A DNA stretch of 64,000 bases from Collybia mongolica (lineage: Eukaryota; Basidiomycota; Agaricomycetes; Agaricales; Clitocybaceae): contig JAAXNY010000016.1 of NCBI GenBank assembly GCA_013420905.1, positions 930,001-994,000 of the forward strand, written 5' to 3'. This document shows positions 11,815-25,260 of this stretch, piece after piece. Position 1 is the stretch's first letter; the number at the start of each line of letters is the position of its first letter. Under the pieces are notes generated by a model. It had not been told where the DNA came from. It worked only from the letters and a program-made list of their open reading frames with translations, and did not search any database. A program made the translations under genes and the position numbers.

Positions 11815-13455
11815 ATTGGTTTGTGTTGCGACCGCCTGCTTCCCGCCAAACGAATTGGACGGCGACTAGTCCCCTTAAATATGTGAATATTCAGTAACCT
11901 CTATATGAGTCTGACAGTCAGTCAAGGCACCTATCAGGGCAGTAGTGATTCAAGTACCTAGCAAGTGACGACGAGCGGCGTTAGATACCCCAGTCCAACC
12001 TTTAGAACAAGGTAGTGCTCGGGGTTCACGCGAAGACGCCCCTTCTTATACGACGGACGGAACATCCTGGTATGCGGGGAGGGGTCAAGTCACATGAGCC
12101 GCTTCACTCCCTCGATCATGCTTTGTCATCACCCTAAATCCAACATCTCGACTTCCATGTCGCCTCCGTCTCAACGTTTGTCGCCAAGGGACTACCTAAC
12201 GCCCCATTCCAGGCATATACTTCTACCTATGTAACGCAACCTCCAGTTCCGCTCTAAATCTTAGGGTATAAATCATTCCACCAAGTGGCTTCCCAGGACA
12301 ATGGCAGTGACGCCGACGCGATCGAATCATCATTTGCACTACCGAAAATCCGAAATCTCACCCTCATTACATTCGTGCGTTGGGGCCCTGAAGGTATGTT
12401 ATCTATGTAGCAATGAGGGACATTGTAATAGATGGATTACAGTTGTCGTTCTCGACCAGCACATGCTGTCCCTTAGTTGTCCACAATGAGTGCATTCTCC
12501 AGCGACAAAATGGTCCCGGACTCCGCGTGAATTAGCCTCAAAGTAACGGATGGACACCGCCCGAAATGATACTTGGTTCTGCTATGATCCCCACATATAC
12601 AGCTATTTTCATAACACCCTCAACTCTCAAGCTCTCAAAGTCAAACCTCGCGCCGACTGACTGATCTGAAACTTCAAATTACGCCGGGCTATTTATAGCG
12701 TAACGATCATAACTGCGGCTCTCACACACGCAGGCTATCGATCCTCAACAATTAATCCTGAATCAATGTCTGTACGATTTAAATTGCTGAACTTGTTCGA
12801 ATTTTATGACCTAGGCACTACGGCATCATCGGCCATGGCCAACGTATATTACCTCTCTAATCTCCTCGCCTGGCATGGGGCGACGAAGAGTGCTTGTTAC
12901 AGAAAAGAAGAAGCAACATCGAGGGAAATTTAAGCGAAAATGGCTTAAAACGGTTTAGTTTTAAGAACCTCATTAAACGTTCATCGTCAGACAACAGTAA
13001 TGACTAATGATCAAACTGAAATCTGCCAGCGAGCTAAAGTATGCAGAGGTGATATTATTACACCCAACTCCACATGTATGCTCTAGGACGAAGGACAAGT
13101 GATTGATGGATCGTTCTAAGATCCTAGTGATTAGGGACATAAAAATATCTAGTATGGTGAGGTGACCTTGTTTCAATTGCGGGAAACGTCCGACGCCAAT
13201 CCCTTCGTCCAGATGACTATGAAATATCGCTCCATCCAATCGATTTACGAATTTCACACGCATCATCCCTCCTCTTTTGGACATACGTGCTCACGTCTAT
13301 CCAAGTTCCCCTTGATGCAGTTGATTCGATGATCGGTCTCTACTACATCCCGAAGTGGGCAATGTCACTCGCTATTAAAGTAGAAGGAGTCAGGCTCGGA
13401 ACAGGATTCCCATACTCTCCAACTCGTTCCCTCATTCTTTACCTTGGAAGAGAGT
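11815..13455. other. Intergenic region between divergent genes
   Basis: It holds the promoters of the minus-strand dehydrogenase gene and the plus-strand seven-transmembrane gene A. CpG is frequent. Short open frames (for example 12301-12489 and 12973-13284) have no family signature. No TATA box is obvious at a useful distance from either start. Confidence 0.4.
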
Positions 13456-14750
13456 ATGTCCAATTCGCTCAACATCGCTCTTTTGAACGCCTTCCCGTCA
13501 ATGGCAGTCTCGCCGCAGGAGCAAGCATATCAGAAAAGCATCACGGAATACGTTATCGTGGGGGGGCTGAGTGTTAGTACTGTACGCAACATTGTTTCAT
13601 TACCGAATTACTTATGAGACTCCAGGTCCTGATATGGGACATTTTGACGCATCTACATGCTGATTATAAGCTCTTTCTTCGAAATCGAACAAATTTTCCA
13701 ACGTGGATATACTTACTGTCAAGGTAAGCCCCACCCTCGTCGGATTGAAACACCCGTCTCCCTTAGCCGCTTATTTAACCCATATAGGTGGAGCACCTTG
13801 TTGTATGGGATTATAAGTGCAATCTTTATAAGTACTTTGCTACCCCCGAAGCTGTACTCTACCTATCTGACGGTACCGCGATATAGCTGCACCCGTCGAA
13901 AACTGCGCAGCCCTTGCAAGGGTCAAATGCGCGGTGTATCATGTGACGATATCGTCTACCGCGCTTCTGTTCTTCCTTCGCGTACGCGCAATATTCAATC
14001 GAAACCGCGTAATCACCGCCATATTTTTCATACTGTGGCTGGCTGTTTTGGGTGGGTCAATGACAGCTGTCATAAGCATCTCTGGAACGCACATTGGCAA
14101 CACCCCATATTGTGTTTTCGCCGACGTCAGGTCCTACCTTACTGCCACTGCCAATATTTCACTCGCTTTATTTGACACTTGTGTCTTTGTCGCAATCACC
14201 TGGCGCCTCTCGACCAGCCACCTCACGGACAAGAGTGATGCCTTCACAGGAGGAAAGCCCGACCTACTTGGCAAATATCTTCCGGCATTTTCGAGAGCGC
14301 TGATGCAGGACGGACAGAAATACTACATGTAAGTAGGATTATATAAAAACCTTTGAGGTTTTTGATTAAGTTTGTCTTGTCGATAGGGTGGCCATGATCG
14401 CCAACTTGCTCGTACTAATTATGGAGTTTGTCCCCGGAGTCCCCGCGTCTTATCGCGCGATATTTTTAGCCCCTGCCATCGAGCTCACGAACATCATGGC
14501 GTGCCGTGTGTTCCGCCACACTAAGAAGAGGCGCGACGACGACGTTGTTCATGAAGCAAGCACAATGAAGTTCGGGAAGAACAATAATATGTCTGTATAT
14601 ATCCACACCCAAGTTGGCCGTCTGACCACGAGCTCTGTCACCGAGAGTGGGAATCACGACTCGGCTATCACTGATACAGATGTGGAGTCAAGGGAATCTG
14701 CTTTGGCGAAACTAGGTCGCGTTTCCAAGGAAGTGATTTCTGTGGTGTAG
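13456..14750 (+). CDS. Seven-transmembrane protein, copy A (intact)
   Basis: Five exons close in frame to give 354 residues: 13456-13572, 13626-13723, 13788-13831, 13887-14328 and 14387-14750. Exon 1 ends ITEYVIVGGLS. Exon 2 has VLIWDILTHLHADYK. Exon 4 carries TISSTALLFFLRVRAIF, ILWLAVLGGS and SLALFDTCVFVAITWRL. Exon 5 starts VAMIANLLVLIMEF and contains ELTNIMACRVFRHTK before a polar tail. The hydrophobic segments fit seven helices with a short outside N-terminus. I know this as a large agaricomycete family of GPCR-like hypothetical proteins resembling those with DUF6533 or DUF6534 domains. The ligand and role are unknown. The cluster contains up to five more copies. Confidence 0.8.
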
Positions 14751-15113
14751 TATTTACTGGGTGAAATAGTTTGGGCTTATTTGTTTGTTTTCAGTATAGT
14801 CTGGACACCACTACTTATGTGCAATGCGAATGATCAGTCCGGGTTTGACCTAATTTCGCGTGCTGTTGGTGACTTCGCCTTACTTGTTGGAGGTTTTGGA
14901 AATCTCATTCGCCGTCTCGTATCTATGGTAAACCGTCTTGTGTGGGCCGGTGCAAGCACGGCACGTCCGATTTCGAAACGGCTGCAGTGAGTACCATAAA
15001 TATTTGTAGAAATCGTGTTCCATCAATAAATAAGTACTTTGTGTGATATAACCTGAGCTCGTTGGGGCAGCTCGTCGCCCTGCGCGCGTGGTCAGATTAG
15101 GAGGGAAGGCGGG

Positions 15114-16114
15114 GTTCTGATTTGGGACATCTTGACTCACCTGCCTTCCGACTACATACACTTGACCCGACATAGAATTAATTTCCCAACGATGATGTAT
15201 CTCTTGTCAAGGTTAGATTTCTCTTGTTTATTTTCGCACCCCCTACTCAATAACATTTTAAAATAGATGGAGCACCGTTTTGTATGCAGTTTTTGAAAGT
15301 ACTCCTCTCTCCCGGAATTTGTACCCCACACCTATCTGACGATGTCATATTATAGCTGCACCCGTTGACAACTGCGTCACCTTGTCCAAGGTTGTATGCA
15401 CAGTGTATCATGTAACAATATCGTCAACCGCGCTTCTATTCTTCCTCCGCGTGCGCGCAATATTCGATCGAAACCGTTATATCACTGCTGGATTCTTTGT
15501 TCTGTGGCTAGCCGTCCTTGGTGGATCGTTGACAGCGGTCTTGAGCCTTTCTGGCACGCATATTTGTAACATTAAATATTGCATGTTCTCCAATTTTAAG
15601 GCATACCGTAGCGCCGCCAATATTACTCTCGTCGTCTTTGATACTTGTGTCTTCATAGCAATTACTTGGCGCCTCTCGAACTCCCACCTCTCTATCAAGA
15701 GCGAGGGGGTTATATCGAAGACCAAGTTCAACCTGCTTGGTGAGTATCTCCGGGCATTTTCAAGGGCGCTGCTACAGGATGGGCAGAAGTATTACATGTA
15801 TGGTCATTTTGAACCTCTTCCCTATATGCTGAACTAAGCACTGCAACAGGGTGGCTGTCATTGTCAACTTGCTTGTGTTGATCATGGAATTTGCCCCCGG
15901 GCTCCCCTTACCTTATCGCGCTAACTTCCTGGCTCCCGCTATCGAGCTCACAAACATCATGGGCTGCCGCGCGTTTCGCGGCACCAAAAAGAGAGGCGCC
16001 GTCGACGAGGTTCATGCCATGAGCACGATGATGTTCCAGAAGAGTAATAACGTTCCCGCATTCGTGCGTACGGAAAGGAGCATGAGTTACGGTACCGAGA
16101 GCGAGCGTCACTGA
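15114..16114 (+). pseudogene. Seven-transmembrane protein, copy B (no exon 1)
   Basis: Exons 2 to 5 are present and open: VLIWDILTHLPSDY, a short third exon, then SKVVCTVYHVTISSTALLFF through QDGQKYYM, then VAVIVNLLVLIMEF to a stop at 16114. The third exon (about 32 nt) is 12 nt shorter than in copy A, a four-codon in-frame loss inside a helix. No exon 1 like those of copies A and C (about 39 codons ending GGLS) is visible between 14751 and 15113, and the bases before exon 2 (GGCGGG) lack a splice acceptor. Either the copy is 5'-truncated, or it uses an unrelated upstream exon such as the open frame at 14781-14990. That frame ends CTGCA followed by GTGAGT, which could be a donor. Confidence 0.65.
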
Positions 16115-17443
16115 CGTATTATCGCCGTCGAACAATTTTCACACTACAGAGAAATTGGTTCGTTCGCCGAAAGAAGAAGCGATTCCGGGGGATTCTGTGG
16201 TATAATAGTCCTGCGTATTGAAAATGGGTTATGTATTAGAATACCTTATTCGTGTCTAAGGGATCAAGTATTATCAATGCTTTTTTGATCTGGACAGAAG
16301 GTCAACAAAAGACCAATCGACCCCACGAGGCGAAGCTATTAACCCTGGATCAAACTCGCAAAAGGCAACCACTGCTTGCTGAGGTTGTGCATACAGTACC
16401 AAAAACTTCGCCTTGGTTTCAAGGGTCGGAAGCATATTGTCTGGCTTTGTGGCTTGAAGGTGAGTGCGGTACCCTTCGATGAGGACTGGAGACGGTTCCT
16501 ATCCCTTTGAAAATGATGATTTGTCCAAGGGCGATCGTGAGGGAGTGGACATGGACTCCGCTAATGAAGAACGATTGAATATAATAGATTGCTTTCGGTT
16601 CGTAGGAATAAACAGGCTTTCCGAAATGCAGTAGTAACCGTCCGACGAACTCCGAGTCAGTGATGTCCCATTTATTCATGGATGGTGAGGATACAAATCA
16701 TCAGATGTGCATAACCTTCAGGCTCCAGTGGGCTACTCGAGCTCGTCAAAGGGCAGGTACTTTATGTAAACCCTCTTGGAGGCGTTACCAGCCAAGTCAA
16801 CGGATGACGGTTGAATGCTTGGAAGGCCTTGGAGGGTGATGACCGTTGTACGCTAAGCGGTAGGCTTGGCGGTCCGCAGTTTTGAGCCTGGGATGGATCG
16901 AGGGTCCTTATTCACAGTACTGCCTTGGGAGTAATGAAGTCGAAGGCCAAGGCAGTTTCTCTTGATTCATCCCATGGCTCAAGAGCTGTACTCTTGTGCC
17001 AATGGGTCGAGCGTATTACAATATATTGATGCTAAACATTGATCCCGGAACCGACGAAAGGAGAACAATTGTTTTAGTGAGGTGTTTTTTTAGTAGGATC
17101 CCCCTTTTTATCAGTTGTCTTGCAATTGTACTGCATGCAGCGGGTGTGGTCGACTTACCTTGATCCCAATACGCACGTACGCTCCAGCTCGATCCTGAGT
17201 TCAGAGAAAGGAGAGAAGAGCTCCATTAGATTGGTGAGAAAATTTCAATATTATTACGCAAACGTCCACAAATGCTGATCCGACGATCCTTTCCTGCCGC
17301 GCCTTTTCTTTTCAATCCAGATGGACAGTTCTCCGTAAGACCCCATTTTTCTTTCCATACCTCGTTGCTTACACAGCTTTAGCCCGTCGAGACGATCATC
17401 CATCGCTAATTCCACTCTTTCACACACCGGTTCGACTCACCCC
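16115..17443. other. Intergenic, no gene seen
   Basis: The stretch contains ordinary CpG-bearing sequence with short open frames that lack motifs. The last 150 bases, rich in C and T (CTTTCACACACC, CATCCATCGC), are probably the promoter and leader of the tetraspanin gene. Confidence 0.4.
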
Positions 17444-18744
17444 ATGTTAGCTGGCATGAAGGGGCCGCTCGACCCTCCCAACGTTCCTTTCGCCTCTTCA
17501 ACCAACTCTCAGGCATCACTTTCTCGCTCGGGCTCACCGGCAGGCAAGAATGTGGTCGATGCAAGCAGTGTCTCGCTCACAGTCAACTACTTACCAACCA
17601 AGTTCTCGAATTCACTGCTGTCACCTGGCGCACGAAGACGAAAAGGAGGCAAGGATGGTCCTGTCATGCCTAAACGTGGCGGTGGTGTAGAGGCCTTCAA
17701 AAGCGGTGAGGCTAGGATGCCTGGCCAGAATGATGAGGACTATGACGGTGTATCTGGTGGCCTTTTTGGTGGTGACGGCCACAGAAAGCTTCGCTGGAAC
17801 AAATTCAAATGGATGCTGTTCGTCGCCAATTGCTTCGTGAGTTGACCCATAGTGTTTATTATTTCTCTTTAAATTGATCATCATTGAAGCTCACGTTGTA
17901 CTCGCTCATTGCTCTCGTTTTCTGTCTCCTCACCTGGTTCGACATTTGGACAAATGCTGACGTCATCCGCGTTGGTAACCGCACTGAGCTTATTATTTCG
18001 ACTTTGGCAGCCTCCATAGGCATCTTTACCTCGCTCATCGGGTGGGCAGGCATTCTCCTTAACAACCGCTGCTTTCTTGCCATCTACTCCTTTCTCCTGT
18101 GGATAACTTTCATCTTCCTCGTCATGCCAGGTTACATGACTTACAAGCGCCGCACGTTTAACCTTGAGGGCAAAGTTAATGCTCAGTGGTCGCGCAACCT
18201 CGGCGCGGCAGGTCGGCTGCGCATCCAGAACCAGCTTAGATGCTGTGGGTACTTTAGCCCTTACGTCGAGGCAACCGTCAGTCAAACGTGTTACGCACGT
18301 AGCATCCTCGAGGGTTGCAAGGCACCGTACATTGCATATGAACGCATTGTGCTGGCTCGTTGGTATGCCGTCTCGTTCGGACTCGTCCCTCTGCACATTG
18401 CCATCATGGTCATCGGCTTGTTGTGTTCGAACCACGTCACGTACCGCTTTGGGAAGGGTATGATGCCCAAGGCCTACCGACTTAGTATGAACAGCATGGC
18501 TGTTATCATGGACAATTATGCCAAGTAAGCGCAAGTATCAAGTATGGCTTCCCTTTCTAACTTTGACCCCAGCCAATTGGCGGAACAATATGGTTCTGAC
18601 GTGGCCTCGGAGATCATTGCCCGCTCTCGGTCTAACCTCCAACTTGACACGATGCCCACGATGCCATACCCTTCTAGTCAAAGCCCTGCTTCTCACAACA
18701 AGTATGACTCGATTGGCGGGCGGGCTCCCGAAACCGCCTCATAA
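17444..18744 (+). CDS. Tetraspanin (basidiomycete Tsp2 type)
   Basis: Three exons (17444-17836, 17890-18524, 18573-18744) close in frame to 399 residues. The first 130 residues are polar and probably cytoplasmic, ending in RKLRWNKFKWMLFVANCF, which begins the first helix. Further helices are LIALVFCLLTWFDIW, ISTLAASIGIFTSLIGWAGIL with the adjacent IYSFLLWITFIFLVMPGY, and SFGLVPLHIAIMVIGLLC. The extracellular loop has the tetraspanin CCG motif in QLRCCGYFSP plus QTCYAR and GCK cysteines. The C-terminal tail (from YANQLAEQYGSD) is short and polar. Tetraspanins organise membrane protein complexes; Tsp2 is the basidiomycete-specific branch. Intron 2 has a TCTAAC branch site. It lies between copies B and C of the seven-transmembrane family. 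Confidence 0.85.
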
Positions 18745-19299
18745 ACGCTGATACGCCTTTTCTTGGACACACGGATATTCGTAATACATAGACTTTGCAA
18801 GCACGGACCAAGGACATATAACTTACGCTTAGTACACCACTCTCTGGGTCCCATTGTCAGGACATCGAGGGCTTGACTCCATCTAGTACCCCGCACTTAC
18901 GACCCGCGTTCTTGCTCTTTAGCATGCTATCCTTACTGTAATTACATTATTCGCTTTTATTTTTTTCGTCATACCTCGCTTGTGCACCGGATTGTCTTCT
19001 GGGCTGCCATCGATTACCGATGCATTCGACCGAAGTCCGACAAAGCTCTAGGCAGCTGTGTCTACCTGCGTCTACATATTGGGCTTTTGTTCTGCACCCC
19101 CCGAGGCACCAAAAGAATAATATTCATTTAACAAGACCTCCGTTAATGTTGTAATGCAAAGCCGTTGGAGGTGGAACAAAACTTGTTATATCGAGTAAGG
19201 GTTCTGTGTAAGATGCGAGTCCTCGTGTGGAAGATTTCTATTAAGTAGTACTGAATCCGAGGCTCAAAATAAACATCTCTCGAGTTCATCTTATGGACG
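18745..19299. other. Region between convergent genes
   Basis: It contains the 3' ends of the tetraspanin (plus) and copy C (minus) genes. Nothing else is recognisable. Confidence 0.4.
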
Positions 19300-20602
19300 T
19301 TACACCAGCGAAATAACGGAAACCTCCCCCTTCGATATGCGGTCTGATTCAACAGAAGAGCAGGAATTCCTTGGCAGTGCCCCCTTTCCCGTGAGACTAG
19401 AACCATGGAGCTCATTCCCAGAGGCAGGATCATCCATGGTCAAATCGCTGGTTTGGATGTGGGTGGATGCCTGCGCGTTATCACCCTTCTGGAACCTGAT
19501 TGTGCTCATAACGTGAGTGTCTTTGCTAACGCGCCCCTTCCTGGTACGGCGAAACACCCGGCACCCCATGATGTTTGTGAGCTCCATTGCAGGCGCCAGG
19601 AAAATAGCTCGATAGGGCAATGCAATCCCGGGAACGAACTCCATAATCAATACGAGTAAGTTTGCGAGCGTAGCCACCCTGTTACAATGCCATTCTTAAC
19701 CGAGACTACAAAGAGGTTGGTATAGTCTCACTTACATATAATATTTTTGGCCATCCTGCAGCAACGCTCTCGAAAATGCCGGAAGGTACTTGCCAAGCAG
19801 GTCGAATTGTCTCTTCCTGAAAGTAGTATCGCGTTCGACGGAAAGTACACTAGTTGAGAGGCGCCAAGTGATTGCGATGAAGATGCAGCTGTCGAACAAA
19901 GCGAGTGTGATATTGGCAAGAGCAGTAAGGTAGGATTTGATATCGGCGAAGGCGCAATATCTGGTGGGGCCAATATGTGCGCCGGAAATGCTCACAATGG
20001 CTGAAAACGACCCGCCCGAAACGGTTAGCCAAAGACAGAAAAATCCTGCGGTGATATAACCGTTCCGATCGAATATTGCGCGCACGCGGAAGAAGAATAA
20101 AAGGGCGGTCGATGACGCGGATAAGTGATACACGACGCATTTTGCTTTTACAAGGGCCACACAGTTGTCGACAGGTGTAGCTATGTAGTATTCGCGTCAG
20201 TTATATGTAGTGGAGGACTGGGAATAGGGTAGTACTTAGGAAAATAGTGGTTGTAATTGCATATGCCAGTGTGCTCCACCTATAACGGGCGGCGGCTAAG
20301 CAAAACAAGGAATTGAAGAAAGAGAAGCCAACCTTGACAGAAAATAAGTGGCCGTTGGTAAACGGATTCGATGTCGTGTCAAGAGCTCGTAATCAGCATG
20401 TAGGTGAGTCAAGATATCCCAGATCAGAACCTAGAGCCTCATGTAAGTAATTCAACGGTGGAATCCCACCGCGAGCACCACTGACACTCAATCCTCCTAC
20501 GACAATATATTCTGTTATGGTCCTCTCATACGCCTGATCTGGTGGTAAAAACGCCATATGAGTGAACGGATTCAAGATAGGAACGTCGGATGAATTCGCC
20601 AT
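19300..20602 (-). CDS. Seven-transmembrane protein, copy C (intact)
   Basis: Same five-exon structure as copy A, on the opposite strand. Exon 1 starts MANSSDVPILNPFTHM and ends YIVVGGLS after exactly 39 codons, as in copy A. Exon 2 reads VLIWDILTHLHADYELL. Exon 4 runs from TPVDNCVALVKAKC through ALLFFFRVRAIFDRN and IFIAITWRLST to QDGQKYYM. Exon 5 reads VATLANLLVLIMEF...ELTNIMGCRVFRRT and ends EVSVISLV. All frames are open and the splice sites match the sister copies. An upstream in-frame ATG (20623) exists, but the sisters start at the MANSS position. Function is unknown; a plasma-membrane receptor-like role is inferred only from topology. Confidence 0.78.
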
Positions 20603-23600
20603 ATTCTCTTCTAATATGAACAATGGGGGCCGAGATGAAGGGTGCGTATGATATGTCTGCTTCGATTTTTAATGGCGAACGAGGCATTGGATAATCGGTA
20701 CCTATGCAACCTAAATTCAGACGGCCGAGGATCGAGCAAGTTTCATAAATATCCTGTGGGGATAACCGAGGCGATTCGGAAAGGGACGAGTGATATGTCT
20801 GACGGGGCGGTGTGGAATGTCGTACACACTCGCACTATCTGAGTAATTGTTGCGAAGACCGCAGTGGGGTGTTTCCTGGGTGAGAAAATTCGCCCCATTC
20901 AGACTAGGAGCACGTCATAACACAACGGCGTCTCACCTAAAGCTACAGTCATAAGCAAATCATCGGGCAGCTTCCTCTACTCCATGTCAGGGCCCGGGGG
21001 AGCGGCATGGTGCATAAAGGAAAATCTCCGCCTAACTCGGGATGCTGATGATTTTATTGTTGATTATCATTCACTCATAGGTGACGAACTGTGTTCGTGT
21101 CAAAATCTTGTAATACCCAAGCTCTAGTCTTGGACAGCTGTCTTCACTTTTGATAGGTTGACAAGGTAAAAAGTCAAGATGACCACGGTTGGGCGCGTGG
21201 GCGAACGCTTGATTGGGATAGAGTGCCGGCGGCCCAACAGAATGATCGTCAAACACTGGTAAAAAATACGTTACGCTTTGAAGTCCATCCGCAATAATAG
21301 TCGCCGATCAAGTGGTGTATGCGATGTGGAGTCGGCGGGCAGAGTATTTTTGGGATGTGTTGCTGAAATTAGAGCCTGGCGTCCGAGATGGGCAAAACAT
21401 AGGACGTGAGTCATTCTTAGTGAAGCCTAGCGACATGGTTAGGAACGACTAAATAGAAATGTTAATCTTTCGGACTTCCAGTGAGCCTAACGCCTAATAG
21501 GCTCCAGATGTCCATTCATGGGTGGGTAATGGTGACTTTCTTCGGGTTGTATTTTGGGCAGTCTGGCGCATTTTCAATAGCTTCAAGGGTCTTGACAGAT
21601 CACGGATTACGACTCTAATATTGAAAAAAGAAATTGGTTCAAACCCAAGATTAACTCCTGACTCAACAGTGCTCGTCTTTTATTAACTCATTCTGTATAT
21701 TTGATCTCCAGTCCAAGCCGAGGATCAACAAATCAGCGCGGGGCCCATAGGACGCAGCGTCTTTTTTTATGTGCTTCACCTCCATTGAATAATGCAAGTG
21801 TCGAACATTTGTTTCTGATGTTGTATGTTGACAGGCCAACTTCTACCACCGGGGACAATGAGCGACAAACGTTGCGTTCCTTTTATGCCCTACCTTTATT
21901 AGATGCAACGTAATTGTGCGCTTGAGCGCGTGAGGCTGGAGACTCTTTATGGTTTGGTATGAGGTTCTGATTCTTGATTAGATCGTTTTGGGGTCGTTGA
22001 CGTTGTCATGGAAGGCTATTCGTGGAAAAGTTAGGTGATGCCCTAAGCCCACCGGTTGGGTTGTGTCACACAAGTGAAAGTATATCCCTAGTAGTGTACC
22101 ATAGATCGAAGTCGAGACCAATGGTTGGGCGGAGAGTGAACTGAGCACGTGACCTGACGGGGATTGACGTTCTGAATTTTCATGATCTACCATGGATTTA
22201 TACTTACAACCTACTCTCCTCGCGAAAGCCATCGGGCCCCGGAAAGCGCTGCGTAAGTGACAAAGAGTGGCAGTGCTACGAACTTTTGCCCTGGCTTCCT
22301 GGAACTGGAGCTTCCTTTGTTTAGTTCTCCGAACCACTGGCAAGTCTTTAACTGTTCATCTGAAGAAAATCTACTTATACCTGGTGTAGTTCAACCCTCG
22401 ATGTTCGGTCCACAGTACCATCGCGGCAGCTGACACTTTCCTCACATCAATTCGTGCGCAGGGTGTCATTCGGTCGGAATTGGTAGTAAATCAAGAATGA
22501 CCTCAACGTCCTGTGATGGCGTTCCCCAGGATTTCGACAATTGTGAGCTATAAGTCTTTAGCCCGAAAGCCCAGAGGCCACGTATCCTCTTAATGTTCTT
22601 CTGGTCGTTCGCGTCGGGGCCCTCCGAAACATTGGCACGAGACTGAGTTTGCCTGATCGCCTTATGCTCAACCTCAGCAAGATTCAAGAACGAACGTACC
22701 TCATCCGAGACCGAAGTAAAAATGAAGCTCAGGTGACAAGTATAAATGGTATGGAGTTCATGCTCACCGTCATTTTTTATGTCATGCAGAAGTCTAGACT
22801 GTTTACCATCGGGATCAATTGTTTATTGGGACCCACATGGATGGTTTCTTGGCAAGACCCCATCAGCACTTCATCGATCGCCAATAAACTCCTGGTTTCC
22901 AGTGTTATTCAAGAATCATACCCGACGGCTCTTCTATATAATTCCGGATTAGGCTGCCATTTTGTTTGCCCAAACGTAGCTTTTATGCCAAACTTTCCTC
23001 CTAGACGTTCCCAGTCGTAAATCAGGTGATGTCGCCCAAGGCCAAGCCCTAGTCAAGCGTTGATTTAAAGACGACGCCTACTTTCACCTATCTGTTCTCC
23101 TTAACGGTCGTTGTTCGTCACCCACGGTGAGTGTTTTGTGGGATGCTTGGGTATATACACATACTCACGCTCTCCTCCCAGATATCAGCGATGGCATTAA
23201 CTCACTTTGTACGGATCTTGGGGTATACTCGTCTTTAGTACGACTTCCTAGCCTACTTTCTAGCGAATGGATCTTTGAGTGCACAATGGCCAATGTCTGG
23301 CTTCAAATTCTCGAACTCCGAAGGGTTGACCAGTGCTTCGATCGGCATGGAACCTGGTGTGTCTTCTACCCAGTCAATAGTGAGACGTTACTGCTTTAAA
23401 TAACATGTTTGACCCCAGGAATGTCAGCGGCTTAAACATAAGCCGTTCCGGATTAGTTCACGCCTTTAAGGTTCGCCATTTAAATATCCTAAGCTCGGTT
23501 ACCCCGTGCTGCCCTTGACTTTTCACAATAGGTATGTACTATGTTTTGCTTTGCGTCAGAATAGCCTAACCACATGTCATGCGGCAGGACTTGCACGGCC

Positions 23601-25260
23601 TGCCCACGCTGTCGAACGACTAGCATCATTGGCTTGAGTCCTTCGCATGCACTTCTTGAAACTCTGTGCCACTCGGATTTTTCGATCTATGAATCTGGGC
23701 TTTAGGTCGAGATCGTGTCAAAACTCCTTTCAGATGTAGGAGCCTGCACGTGGGGGTACCTTAGCAGGCGCCCAAGAATAGCTTATATTCTTGTTCAGCC
23801 GCGGTACATCTTCGATCACCTTCACTATATCTGATTCGACCACTTTCGGATGCATCAAATATCCGAAGTAAGAACACATGCGCGACAAAACCTCGGTACC
23901 GGATCTTGTGGCTCTCAATAGCACTCGCCGAGAATTGGGGTTTTCTCACTGCGTACATATATACGCATCTCTTCGCGGCTCCAGAGGGTCCTTGTTCCCG
24001 CGATGTACTCATAAACGATGTTTCACCGGTGACAGATTTGATGGGTCGGCGCCTTCATTTTGACTATTGATGAACCGGTCGGGAGGAAAAAAAGAACAAA
24101 AAAATCCCACTTACGATGTAGCCGTAAAAAAGAAACAAGACGACCAATCTGTTTTAACCCGATCAACGTGGTGCAAGGAATTCATCGTTGGCTTGACTTC
24201 TGCATGACGGGACACCCGTTAATTTTCCCGGAATATCTTTCTGAGAACAGAATTTCGCCCTCAGATTTGTACCAAGCGTACTGTATCGCACCTGTCGTAT
24301 CTCCCATGGGATGTGACGGGCTGCATGTTCTTGATGATTTGGTCTAACTGTTGATGGACATGACACCGGTGCGGGGTACGAATAATGACACAGGGATCAA
24401 CATGGTAGGAGCCTAAGAAATGGGAGCTGAGTTCCTACCAAGAACATGGAAAATCCTCTCATACTGGGGGCGGGGCTTCACGAGTGCCGAGTCGAAGTGG
24501 TGTCAACCACATATGTTTACTAAAATTTCTCATTTATAGGCCCAATCCAGCAAAGGAAGAAATATTTGTGCCGAAGATCTAAAACTCTCCAAACCCTCAA
24601 AATCCTGCCAACGATGACACTGATATGAGACGTATTCCTAAACCGGGACACAACGGATTCGAGACAGTCTATCAGACATCAGCTAGATTTGTTCTCGCGG
24701 TGTCGACGGTCTCGTGGAGGCCAGCGGGCCCAGGTGTAGAATGACCGCATGACGTGCGATACCCCGAGTACCTCAAAGAAAGGCCTCAAAGACAAACTGA
24801 CGAAAGCTATATACATGCCATAGTGATTCGCCAAGTAACAACTACAACAGATGCCGTCAAATGATATTAAATAGCGACGTAAGAAGCAATACTATTCCCA
24901 GGACGAGAACCCATCTAAGTAATTCAAGCGGTGTCTAGGGTAACACCAAGTGTCAAAAGCATCGGAAAATACCCCGCACTGGCTCGCGGTTGTGGCGTGA
25001 TGCTTAGTATTGTCGACCCAGAACAGGGCTATGTGACACAACTCCATTGTATCCGCATTAGTTAACAGCAGATTTTCGCCTATAAAACTTCGCACTCTTC
25101 CTTAGCAGCTTCAGCGAAACTGTCTGGACTTGCTGCTATTCAGTAGTGAGCCTTCTCCCATATACATTTGGCATGATATACTCATCCTCTTTTCTTTCAG
25201 AACTGATAAAATCACAATAAATATCGTATTCAAAACACTCGTACTCATTAAACCACCAAC
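20603..25260. other. Long gene-poor stretch (4.7 kb)
   Basis: No gene could be supported on either strand. Open frames are short, lack splice context and match no family I know. CpG is ordinary, unlike the mobile-element blocks. A sequence resembling a tRNA B-box (GGTTCAAACCC, near 21640) has no cloverleaf around it. Confidence 0.4.

Noticed and set aside
21630..21645. GGTTCAAACCC, a tRNA B-box-like word
   Set aside because: No matching A-box, acceptor stem or anticodon arm can be folded around it.
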